Source: Verrucomicrobiales bacterium (lineage in GTDB: Bacteria; Verrucomicrobiota; Verrucomicrobiia; Limisphaerales; UBA1100). Taken from it: 7,382 nt of DNA. Where the stretch lies: assembly GCA_002719595.1 (NCBI GenBank), contig PBEJ01000036.1, forward strand, positions 23,369 through 30,750, read 5' to 3'. The notes below the pieces were generated by a model. It ran no database searches, was not told where the DNA came from, and saw only the letters and a program-made list of their open reading frames with translations. Positions 1-6,487 of this stretch are shown piece after piece. Made by a program: the position numbers and the translations under genes. How positions within the stretch are numbered: position 1 is the stretch's first letter; the number at the start of each line of letters is the position of its first letter.

Positions 1-851
1 GCTAGCGGGATGTGGTTGGAATAATCATACGCCTGACCTTTGCAGCGAGGAAATGGCATACCGTGATCGCTGGTGGCCACAATCAGTGTATTATCCAGCT
101 GACCGGCCTTTTCCAGATGTGTAATTATGCTCCCTAAATGCGTGTCGTAATGTTCTACTTCAACAGAATAATCGAGCATGTCACCGCGCGTCTCAGCGTT
201 GTCCGGCCAAAAAATGGGCACGTGATCGATGTCACTCAATTTCTTACCCATACGCTGGCCAACACCCTTTTCATATCCCCGGTGCGGCTCACTGGTTCCA
301 TACCAAAAACACCATGGCTCGTCTTTCGGAGTTGCGGCGAGAAAGTCGGCAAAGTTGCCAGAGTAATCATTATTAGAAATCGCCCGAGCCGGCGGTTTTA
401 ACTTCTTGGTAGACCAAACTTTACCGGTAATGTTTCGTCTCTTACCATTCACGTCGTTGGCAATGCCGGGACCCCAACCCTTACCGGTGTAACCCGTCGT
501 GTATCCACTTGCTGCCAAGACCTCAACAAAACTCCCGAATTTAGCGGGGAACACGTTCTGATGATTGGCCGCGGACTCCAGCTGCCATGAGTAACGTCCG
601 GTAAGAATAATAGCGCGTGAAGGCGCACACTTAGCATTGGGCGTGTAAGCCCGGGTAAAGAGAATTCCTTCCTTTGCTATCCGATCAAAAGCCGGAGTAT
701 TAACCCATTTGCAGCCATAAGCACCGGCATGCCCGAAACCCCAATCGTCAGCAATGGCAAAAAGGATATTCGGCCGATCCGCCTTAAGAGTCCCGCTGGC
801 AGAAATGAATGAAACAGCGCAAATTAATAGGGATCGCACGCGAAAGCTCAT
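1..851 (-). CDS. Secreted sulfatase, heparan N-sulfatase-like (C-terminus cut by window edge)
   Basis: Reading the minus strand from the ATG at 851 gives 283 open codons with no stop before the edge, so the N-terminal half is complete and the C-terminal part is missing. Residues 1-24 form a signal peptide (basic MSFRVR, then a hydrophobic stretch). Metal ligands D35-D36 lie in the ADDWGFG block. The formylglycine motif is C75-A-P-S-R79, followed by ILTGR, so C75 should be converted to formylglycine for sulfate ester or N-sulfate hydrolysis. The usual GKWHLG block is GKGWGPG (residues 123-129), and the second metal block is S-D262-H263-G followed by MPFP. This combination resembles SGSH-like sulfatases (roughly subfamily S1_8) rather than arylsulfatases. 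The start lies 38 bp after the stop of the upstream sulfatase, with an AAGG-type ribosome site about 10 bases before the ATG, so the two are probably co-transcribed. The family call is firm; the substrate is not known. Confidence 0.9.
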   Translation of the reverse strand, partial: MSFRVRSLLICAVSFISASGTLKADRPNILFAIADDWGFGHAGAYGCKWVNTPAFDRIAKEGILFTRAYTPNAKCAPSRAIILTGRYSWQLESAANHQNVFPAKFGSFVEVLAASGYTTGYTGKGWGPGIANDVNGKRRNITGKVWSTKKLKPPARAISNNDYSGNFADFLAATPKDEPWCFWYGTSEPHRGYEKGVGQRMGKKLSDIDHVPIFWPDNAETRGDMLDYSVEVEHYDTHLGSIITHLEKAGQLDNTLIVATSDHGMPFPRCKGQAYDYSNHIPL

Positions 852-889
852 AGTATGTGACCTTAGTATTGCCGGCTAGCACCTTTAAA

Positions 890-2413
890 TTAAAGCTCAG
901 GCTCCTTCCATTGAGGTATACCACCCGCTTTCATCTGCTTTTCATACCAAACATGGTACGGACGAGTAGGTGACATTGGAACATCTTCGTTGACCATCAA
1001 CGGACGAGCCTCCCTCCAGAATTTTGCATAAGCTGCACGCATTTTTGCAGCCACTTCGGTCTTTTGTTCGATAATATTGGTTGTCTGCGCGGGATCCTTG
1101 ACCATATCGAAGAGTGCGTCCTTAGGTGAAATTCCCTCTTTGCGTTGACGCTCAGAAACACTGATTGCTGTTCCCCCACCAACAAAACGGTACCGCTGAT
1201 TTCGAACAGCAAAATTTTTCCACTGGTATTCGTTGGGTTCAGCACCAGTCTTCCATCGGCCTTTGTGTGTAAAAAGGTAACGATTATCAGGTAGTACTTC
1301 CTTTTCACCAGTAAGTAACGGCAGAAAGCTACGACCCTCAACTTGATTTTCCGGCAATTTATTGACCCCCGCAATCGCTGCAAAGGTGGGCAGCACGTCA
1401 ATGTGAGCACTAACAGTTTCAATATTACGCCCTGCCTTCCATTGTCCATCCCAACGTACGAGGAAAGGTACGCGCACTCCGCCTTCATCAGCACTACCCT
1501 TCATTCCTTTCATGCTGGCGTTAAAAAATGGGTAGCCCTCGGCTATCTGTTGACCGGGCCGCGAACCTGCAGGTGTCATGCCGTTGTCGCTCATAAAAAT
1601 CAAAATGGTATCCTCATTCAAATTCCATTCATGCAACTTATCCATCAAACGCCCCATATTTTCATCAATGTTTTCGATCATGCCGTAGAAGCCGGCCGGC
1701 TTGGCGGCAAAACCTAGGTCGGTAAAACGTTTGGTATTCTTGGAGGGGGCAATAAATGGAGCATGAGGTGCATTGGTGGTAATGTAGGCAAAGAACGGCT
1801 GATCCCCATCCTTCTTCGCCTTAATCCATCCGAGGGCGGCAGTAAAAAAAAGGTCGGTACAATAACCTTTGGTTTTTACGAAAGAACCATTGTGGCGAAT
1901 AACCGGATCGAAATACTTGTTCCCCGGGGCATCAGCACAACTGCATTTATAAGCCTGACCAATCCCACCGGCACCATGAATAAATGCTTCATCAAAGCCA
2001 CGGGTGTGCGGTTGATAAGGCTCCTCATCGCCCAAATGCCATTTACCAAAAATACCACTGGTATAACCTCCTTGCTTAAGGACCTGCGGAAGGATCGTTG
2101 CCTTAAGTGTCATGCGTTCACGCTCAAGGATAGTGTGAGTCACTCCATTTTTCATCGGGTGACGGCCGGTCATCAATGCGGCACGGGTGGGTGCACAGGT
2201 AGGACTAACCATAAAACGAGTGAACCGCGTGCTCGTGTCGTAAAGTTTATCGAGATTAGGTGTCCTGATCCAAGGATGCCCATGCCTGCCAATTGGCCCG
2301 TAACCTTGATCATCGGTGATAACGAGAATGATGTTGGGCTTTTTTGCCTGTGCTTCATTTAAGCCACAGAGGACGCAAAGAAATATAATAATGATTCGCA
2401 AGGTGAACTGCAT
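890..2413 (-). CDS. Secreted arylsulfatase-type sulfatase
   Basis: This 507-residue protein is full length for a family S1 sulfatase. Residues 1-23 are a signal peptide ending AQA before KKPN, which predicts periplasmic or extracellular action. Visible active-site blocks are D34-D35 (ITDDQGYG), the formylglycine motif C73-A-P-T-R77 followed by ALMTGR, GKWHLG at 123-128 (K124, H126), H217 in NAPHAPF, D276-N277 in MSDNG, and K305 in KGMKGS just before EGGVRVPF. All expected catalytic and calcium-binding positions are therefore present, with Thr in the second-last place of the core motif as in many bacterial sulfatases. A cysteine cluster (C157, C159, C185) between the N-terminal blocks may form a disulfide in the substrate lid. 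The start is supported by an AAGAAGG ribosome site at 2418-2424, four bases before the ATG. It lies just after a strong terminator and 38 bp before the next sulfatase. Substrate unknown; polysaccharide sulfate is the usual guess for such enzymes. Confidence 0.95.
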   Translation of the reverse strand: MQFTLRIIIIFLCVLCGLNEAQAKKPNIILVITDDQGYGPIGRHGHPWIRTPNLDKLYDTSTRFTRFMVSPTCAPTRAALMTGRHPMKNGVTHTILERERMTLKATILPQVLKQGGYTSGIFGKWHLGDEEPYQPHTRGFDEAFIHGAGGIGQAYKCSCADAPGNKYFDPVIRHNGSFVKTKGYCTDLFFTAALGWIKAKKDGDQPFFAYITTNAPHAPFIAPSKNTKRFTDLGFAAKPAGFYGMIENIDENMGRLMDKLHEWNLNEDTILIFMSDNGMTPAGSRPGQQIAEGYPFFNASMKGMKGSADEGGVRVPFLVRWDGQWKAGRNIETVSAHIDVLPTFAAIAGVNKLPENQVEGRSFLPLLTGEKEVLPDNRYLFTHKGRWKTGAEPNEYQWKNFAVRNQRYRFVGGGTAISVSERQRKEGISPKDALFDMVKDPAQTTNIIEQKTEVAAKMRAAYAKFWREARPLMVNEDVPMSPTRPYHVWYEKQMKAGGIPQWKEPEL

Positions 2414-2417
2414 AGAA

Positions 2418-2424
2418 CCTTCTT
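2418..2424 (-). promoter_or_regulatory. Ribosome binding site of the 890-2413 sulfatase
   Basis: On the minus strand the heptamer AAGAAGG lies four bases before the ATG at 2413. It is the clearest Shine-Dalgarno match in the window and fixes this start. It directly abuts the U-tract of the terminator at 2425-2463, leaving no space for a promoter between them. Confidence 0.75.
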
Positions 2425-2463
2425 AAAAGAAAAGAGCCCGCTTGCCAACAGGCAAACGGGCTC
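2425..2463 (-). terminator. Intrinsic terminator after the peroxidase gene, possible attenuator
   Basis: A stem of 7 bp (2434-2440 with 2457-2463) continues, after one C/A mismatch (2441/2456), into 5 more paired bases (2442-2446 with 2451-2455) around a 4-base loop. On the minus strand it is followed at once by TTTTCTTTT (2433-2425), the U-tract of a Rho-independent terminator. On the plus strand no U-tract follows, so it acts in the minus direction. It begins 14 bases after the peroxidase stop codon. The U-tract touches the ribosome site of the next gene, so any transcript of the sulfatases arising upstream must read through it. Confidence 0.88.
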
Positions 2464-2477
2464 AATAGCATAAAATT

Positions 2478-3488
2478 TTATTGCCCGGGAAATGATTTGG
2501 GTGGTGCGGCTACGACCTTTGGCAATCTACCCGTAAGCGACTTGAGAAATGCCACGATATCTTCCTGGTCCTCCTTGGAGAGTTCTTTGCCTAGCTGATG
2601 ACGCGCCATCCTCATCACTGCGTCATCGAGCTTATCCGAAGACCCATCGTGAAAATAGGGACCGGTCTTGGCGATATTTCTTAAACTGGGCACTTTAAAA
2701 AACATCTTGTCGGCCTCTTTTTTTGTCAGATCAAAGCGCCCTTGATCCTTCTGATTTGGCCATGGTTTTTGCACTCCAAGTTTTTGGTAAGTATTCCCTC
2801 CTAATAAGTTTCCTGTGTGACAGGAAACACAACCAACGGTTACAAACTTCTTGAGGCCATTAATCTCTTTCTCCTTTAAGGCTTCTGCCTTACCAGCCAA
2901 CAGTTTATCAAAACGACCCGGGGTGACAAAAAGCCGTTCATAAGCTCCAATCGCTTTACCCACATTATCGTAGGTGATAGCAGGATTACTTTTTGGAAAA
3001 GCCTTTTTAAATAACTCTTCATAACCATCAATCTTGCCTAACTTTTGCACCACTGCCTCTGCTGAGGGCATAGCCATTTCACCACCAGCTAGAATTGGCC
3101 CTTTGGCCTGCTCTTCTACCGTAGGCGCACGCCCATCCCAAAACTGCGCTATGTGCATAAAGGCATTCATACTGGTGGGCGAATTACGACCTGTTAAATG
3201 GTTTTGAAATCCTACTGAAAACTTTTCACCATCAACTCCAAAACCTACCGTATCATGGCAGGAATTGCATGATATGGAATTGTCCCGACTCAGCCGCTTC
3301 TCGTGATAGAGTATTCTACCCAATTCAACCTGCGCGCGTGCCAAACCATCTTTCGGTAATTTTGCCGCTTTAAGTGGTTTACCAAACACGGGAAGCAATC
3401 CCTTGAGAGCTTCATCTGCATTTACAGCAAGTGAGCTAACCCAAACTCCAACGATAACCAATAAGTAGAAGTAATGTTTCATCCTCAT
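2478..3488 (-). CDS. Periplasmic di-heme cytochrome c peroxidase (CcpA/MauG superfamily)
   Basis: The 336-residue protein has a signal peptide (about residues 1-24, cleavage after VNA) and two c-type heme motifs, C74-N-S-C77-H78 and C220-V-S-C223-H224, 146 residues apart. This is the layout of bacterial di-heme peroxidases, which reduce H2O2 to water with electrons from small cytochromes or cupredoxins. Other family blocks are NSPT (102-105), QFWDGRAP (115-122) with W117 between the hemes, catalytic Q127 and E137 in EEQAKGP and GGEM, KVPSLRN (265-271), GPYFHDGS (276-283), and a candidate Met ligand M294 before the C-terminal AFLKSLTG helix. Using a constant offset of 23 from Pseudomonas CcpA as I recall its numbering, the removable His71 ligand is replaced by F94, so the low-potential heme may be active without reductive activation. 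The start at 3488 has no strong ribosome site; M3 (3482) is an alternative. A terminator follows the gene, and a divergent control region precedes it. Confidence 0.93.
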   Translation of the reverse strand: MRMKHYFYLLVIVGVWVSSLAVNADEALKGLLPVFGKPLKAAKLPKDGLARAQVELGRILYHEKRLSRDNSISCNSCHDTVGFGVDGEKFSVGFQNHLTGRNSPTSMNAFMHIAQFWDGRAPTVEEQAKGPILAGGEMAMPSAEAVVQKLGKIDGYEELFKKAFPKSNPAITYDNVGKAIGAYERLFVTPGRFDKLLAGKAEALKEKEINGLKKFVTVGCVSCHTGNLLGGNTYQKLGVQKPWPNQKDQGRFDLTKKEADKMFFKVPSLRNIAKTGPYFHDGSSDKLDDAVMRMARHQLGKELSKEDQEDIVAFLKSLTGRLPKVVAAPPKSFPGQ

Positions 3489-3502
3489 ACGAGCTTATCT
3501 TT

Positions 3503-3549
3503 ATGACACAAAACGTCAACTCCACACTATGACACAAGATAACAACTCC
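3503..3549 (+). repeat. Imperfect 21-bp direct repeat, period 26 bp
   Basis: The segments 3503-3523 and 3529-3549 match at 17 of 21 positions. Both begin ATGACACAA and both end CAACTCC. The period of 26 bp is not a multiple of three, so this is not a protein repeat in one frame. The first copy opens a nine-codon reading frame whose TGA overlaps the ATG of the second copy (ATGA at 3529-3532). It may be a tandem duplication or a pair of activator sites upstream of the peroxidase. Confidence 0.7.
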
Positions 3550-3559
3550 TCCCGGCAGC

Positions 3560-3576
3560 TTGATTTAGTAAATCAA
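3560..3576. promoter_or_regulatory. Perfect 8+1+8 dyad, candidate operator
   Basis: TTGATTTA (3560-3567) and TAAATCAA (3569-3576) are exact inverted copies around a single G at 3568. The site ends 18 bases before the ATG at 3595. Its odd length and short centre suit a dimeric transcription factor rather than an RNA hairpin, which would have too small a loop. The regulator is unknown. If translation began at 3529 the site would instead be coding sequence. Confidence 0.55.
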
Positions 3577-3594
3577 TTCAGCAACTCTTTGCCC

Positions 3595-5142
3595 ATGCAC
3601 AAGGTCCTATTTGCTATTTTAGTCCTGGCATCCATTTCTTGTTTAGGAAAGGGAGATCGACCTAATTTTGTTATTATCATGGCCGATGATATGGGGTTGT
3701 CAGACCTTGGCTGTTACGGCGGTGAAATCGCCACGCCTCATTTGGATCAATTAGCTCAAAACGGCCTTCGATTTACACACTTATACAACAACAACATGTG
3801 TACCGTCACACGGGCGGCTCTATTAACAGGTATCTATCACACGATTTCATTTCGCAAAAAAGGGATTAATCCACGCTGCGCAACCCTAGCTGAAACCCTT
3901 GTTGCTAACGGTTACACAACCCGCATGTCCGGGAAATGGCACTTGGCGGAAATTGAAGATAAAAATCAGTGGCCCTGCCAACGTGGGTTCGAAGAGTTTT
4001 ATGGAACCATCTATGGCGCTTGCAGCTTTTTTGCTCCGGCTTCACTAAAACGAAATAATGAGGATGCCTCGAAAGATTTCGAAAAACCGGGCTACTACTA
4101 TACTGACGCCATCAGTAAAAACGCCGCAGAAATGATCGCTCTCTCACCAAAAAATAAACCGCTACTGATGTACGTCGCCTATACTTCACCGCACTGGCCG
4201 TTGCATGCATTAAAGGAGGATATCGATAAATATCAGGGGCGCTATGCCAAGGGCTGGGACGTGCTCCGTAATGAACGTTATCAACGAATGTTGCAGCTGG
4301 GAATTATTTCAACAGACATGCAACTAAGTCCACGTAACCCTCTAGTGCCACGATGGGAAGACGCCAAATCCCCTGAATGGCAACAACGCCGCATGGAGGT
4401 CTATGCTGCGCAGATTGATCGAATGGACCAAGGCATTGGCCGTATTATTAATTCTCTAAAAAATTCCGGTAGATATGATAATACCGTTATCATGTTCTTA
4501 ATCGATAACGGAGGATGTCATGTCGAGTATACCACGACCCGCACAGGCCCCTACCTACCTGAAAAGACACGGGGAGGAAAACCGGTAAAAGCAGGTAATA
4601 TCAATGGATTAATGCCCGGCCCTGAAAACACATACCAGAGTTACGGCTATGGCTGGGCAAATGCCAGCAACACTCCCTTTCGTTTATATAAACAGTTCTG
4701 CCACGAAGGAGGCATTCGAACTCCCTTAATTGTCCATTGGCCTGCAGGCCTAAAAACTAAACCCGGAAGCATTATCAGAGAAGTAGGACATGTGTTTGAC
4801 ATTATGCCCACCTGCCTTGAGCTCGCAGGTGTCAAAGCATTGCCCCAATTGAATGGAGAAAAAACCTATTCACAAAACGGACGATCACTTGCTCCTATAT
4901 TCCAAGGCAAGCAACGCAAACCACACCCAGTGCTCTACTGGGACCATTCGCAAGGCGCAGCCATCCGCAAGAACGGCTGGAAACTCGTGCGTGCCGGACG
5001 CCGAAAAGCAAATTGGGAACTCTATAAGATCGATGAAGATCAAGTGGAGTTAAAGAATTTAGCCACCAAGTATCCGGATAAAGTCGAAATACTCGCTGCC
5101 GAATGGACTGCCTGGCGCGCACGAACTCGGGCAATGAAGTAA
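3595..5142 (+). CDS. Secreted sulfatase with noncanonical C-T-V-T-R active-site motif
   Basis: The frame is open from an ATG at 3529, but the start at 3595 is preferred because it places a signal peptide (MHKVLFAILVLASIS) at the N-terminus; the 22 extra residues are polar and overlap a likely operator. Neither ATG has a clear ribosome site. The 515-residue protein keeps family S1 blocks: D31-D32 (MADDMG), G113-K-W-H116-L, H200 in SPHWPLHA, D304-N305 in LIDNGG, and K366 in LYKQFCHEGGIRTP. It also has the C-terminal GWKLV...WELY segment usual in arylsulfatases (roughly subfamily S1_4). The core motif is C69-T-V-T-R73: the Pro normally found two places after the formylglycine cysteine is Val. 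The cysteine and arginine remain, so it may still be matured, but this is uncertain. The next gene, a permease, starts one base after the stop, suggesting coupled translation. Substrate unknown. Confidence 0.92.
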   Translation: MHKVLFAILVLASISCLGKGDRPNFVIIMADDMGLSDLGCYGGEIATPHLDQLAQNGLRFTHLYNNNMCTVTRAALLTGIYHTISFRKKGINPRCATLAETLVANGYTTRMSGKWHLAEIEDKNQWPCQRGFEEFYGTIYGACSFFAPASLKRNNEDASKDFEKPGYYYTDAISKNAAEMIALSPKNKPLLMYVAYTSPHWPLHALKEDIDKYQGRYAKGWDVLRNERYQRMLQLGIISTDMQLSPRNPLVPRWEDAKSPEWQQRRMEVYAAQIDRMDQGIGRIINSLKNSGRYDNTVIMFLIDNGGCHVEYTTTRTGPYLPEKTRGGKPVKAGNINGLMPGPENTYQSYGYGWANASNTPFRLYKQFCHEGGIRTPLIVHWPAGLKTKPGSIIREVGHVFDIMPTCLELAGVKALPQLNGEKTYSQNGRSLAPIFQGKQRKPHPVLYWDHSQGAAIRKNGWKLVRAGRRKANWELYKIDEDQVELKNLATKYPDKVEILAAEWTAWRARTRAMK

Positions 5143-5143
5143 G

Positions 5144-6370
5144 ATGTCCATAGATAGTTCGGAACCAAAACTCCAACGCGTCATCGGCTTACCCAGTGCG
5201 GTGATGTTAGGGTTGGGCTCAATTATCGGCACAGGCCTGTTTGTGAGTCTCGGCATTGGCGTTGATATCGCAGGACCTATGGTGATACCTGCAATTACTT
5301 TAGCCGGACTAGTAGCCATGTGTAACGGCCTCAGTAGTGCCCAACTTGCCGCTAACCATCCCATCAGTGGAGGTACTTACGAATATGGACATCGTTGGCT
5401 AAATCCAACACTTGGTTTTACCTCCGGCTGGATGTTCCTCTCTGCCAAATCTGCCTCTGCCGCCACCGCGGCACTAGGCTTTGCCTGGTATATTTACCCG
5501 GAAGGCACCTTGCCGGTGGCTATTACCCTCGTTGTTGCCGTCACTCTCCTAACAATAACAGGCCTCCAACGAAGCAATGCCGTTAACATTGCCATGGTCA
5601 CACTGGTACTCATGACAATCAGTGCATTCGTGATAAAAAGCACACCAGCTTTGTTCGAACATTCGGACCGACTCCAACCACTCTTTGATCCAAAAAGATT
5701 TCCGGACCTCCTTCAAGCAACCGCGTTAATGTTTGTTGCCTACACTGGTTACGGTCGTGTAGCAACGCTGGGCGAGGAAGTACAGGAACCGCGTCGAACC
5801 ATCCCACGGGCAGTAATAATCACGCTAATCATCAGCTTGATATTGTATCTTACCGTTGCGGCGGTGGGCTTGGCCCAAGCAAAACAGCTTGGCAAACTAG
5901 CTAACGGTTTTGGCGGGTCTTTACTAGACCAGATAGTAACCAGTGGCGCGGCCATTGCGATGGTGAGCGTACTGCTAAACCTTATACTAGGACTCTCGCG
6001 GGTAGTGCTGGCAATGGGACGTCGCGGAGATTTACCGAAAGCCACCACACGCATCAATGAATCTACCAAGGTACCCGCGTTGGCAACGATCACCGTGGGT
6101 GTACTAATTACAGGATTAGTTTGCCTGGGTGATATAAAACTTACTTGGAGCTTCAGCGCTTTCACGGTGCTAGTGTACTACGCAATTACCAACCTCTGCG
6201 CAATTCGATTGAAGGATGAAGAGCGGCTATATCCCGTGTGGATTTCCTATGTAGGTTTCATCGCTTGCCTGTCGTTGGCATTATTTGTCGATTGGAGGGT
6301 GATGATTACTGGCCTGGGACTTATTGCTTTCGGATTAATATGGAAAAAGTTTTTTAACCGAGCCACCTGA
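5144..6370 (+). CDS. APC-superfamily amino acid/amine permease
   Basis: The 408-residue inner-membrane protein has about twelve hydrophobic segments, starting near residues 17, 45, 90, 123, 146, 190, 221, 266, 310, 334, 365 and 385. Diagnostic APC motifs are G25-S-I-I-G-T-G31 in the broken first helix, which lines the substrate site, ISGGTYEYG (74-82), the helix 6 segment YTGYG (200-204) followed by GEEVQEP (210-216) and IPRA (220-223), and GRRGDLP (292-298) in the loop after helix 8. Members import amino acids, polyamines or related cations by proton symport or exchange; the motifs do not settle the substrate. Length is slightly short for the family but no helix appears missing. The ATG follows the sulfatase stop codon by one base, with only a weak GAAGTAAG ribosome site, so translation probably depends on the upstream gene. 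That link suggests that a product of the sulfatase, or a co-occurring nutrient, is what it carries. Confidence 0.92.
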   Translation: MSIDSSEPKLQRVIGLPSAVMLGLGSIIGTGLFVSLGIGVDIAGPMVIPAITLAGLVAMCNGLSSAQLAANHPISGGTYEYGHRWLNPTLGFTSGWMFLSAKSASAATAALGFAWYIYPEGTLPVAITLVVAVTLLTITGLQRSNAVNIAMVTLVLMTISAFVIKSTPALFEHSDRLQPLFDPKRFPDLLQATALMFVAYTGYGRVATLGEEVQEPRRTIPRAVIITLIISLILYLTVAAVGLAQAKQLGKLANGFGGSLLDQIVTSGAAIAMVSVLLNLILGLSRVVLAMGRRGDLPKATTRINESTKVPALATITVGVLITGLVCLGDIKLTWSFSAFTVLVYYAITNLCAIRLKDEERLYPVWISYVGFIACLSLALFVDWRVMITGLGLIAFGLIWKKFFNRAT

Positions 6371-6450
6371 GGCTAATAATAATTATTGTTCTCTCATCAT
6401 CGACCTAAATCAAACCCATCAAAAGCACCGGAAAGAGTCAGTGGAAGTCC

Positions 6451-6480
6451 TTGAGCAGGGATGGGTAAAAGAAGTAGAAT
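6451..6480 (+). promoter_or_regulatory. Possible sigma-70-type promoter before the double-CxxC protein
   Basis: TTGAGC (6451-6456) and TAGAAT (6475-6480) are separated by 18 bases and match the -35 and -10 consensus at 4 and 5 of 6 positions. Transcription would begin near 6487, immediately at the ATG of the preferred start 6488, giving a nearly leaderless message. This is a motif match only. Confidence 0.3.
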
Positions 6481-6487
6481 AGCGGGC

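Larger units (their letters stand above)
3489..3594. promoter_or_regulatory. Divergent intergenic control region between peroxidase and sulfatase
   Basis: About 106 bases separate the peroxidase start (3488, minus) from the preferred sulfatase start (3595, plus). Both promoters should lie here. A TTGACG hexamer on the minus strand (3519-3514) is a possible -35 element for the peroxidase, but the best -10 at the right distance (TAAGCT, 3497-3492) is poor. No convincing pair is seen for the plus strand. The region contains a direct repeat and a perfect dyad, listed separately, so shared regulation of both genes is plausible. Confidence 0.5.

Noticed and set aside
138..401. Plus-strand frame of 87 codons near the left edge
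   Set aside because: It is antisense to the partial sulfatase at 1-851, which explains the region fully.
997..1494. Minus-strand frame of 165 codons inside the 890-2413 sulfatase
   Set aside because: It is an alternative frame of the same strand as a well-supported gene; its translation has no recognisable features.
1763..2362. Long plus-strand frame (199 codons) opposite the 890-2413 sulfatase
   Set aside because: It lies wholly antisense to a gene with complete sulfatase motifs, and its translation shows no domain, signal peptide or ribosome site. It is a shadow frame.
2478..3488. MauG-type protein-modifying oxygenase
   Set aside because: MauG replaces the Met ligand of the second heme by Tyr; here a Met (M294) is at the expected place and the peroxidase Q127/E137 pair is present, so peroxidase is the better call.
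3560..3576. FNR/CRP-type box (TTGAT...ATCAA)
   Set aside because: The half-sites fit, but they are 7 bases apart instead of the 4 in the FNR consensus, so I call only an unassigned dyad.
3595..3660. Lipoprotein signal on the third sulfatase (Cys after SIS)
   Set aside because: The residues before the Cys (A-S-I-S-C) do not match a lipobox, which needs Leu or similar at -3; an ordinary signal peptide is more likely.
6361..6390. Terminator after the permease gene
   Set aside because: Only a 4-bp stem (AGCC/GGCT) overlapping the stop codon, followed by an AT-rich palindrome (6378-6387) without a U-tract.
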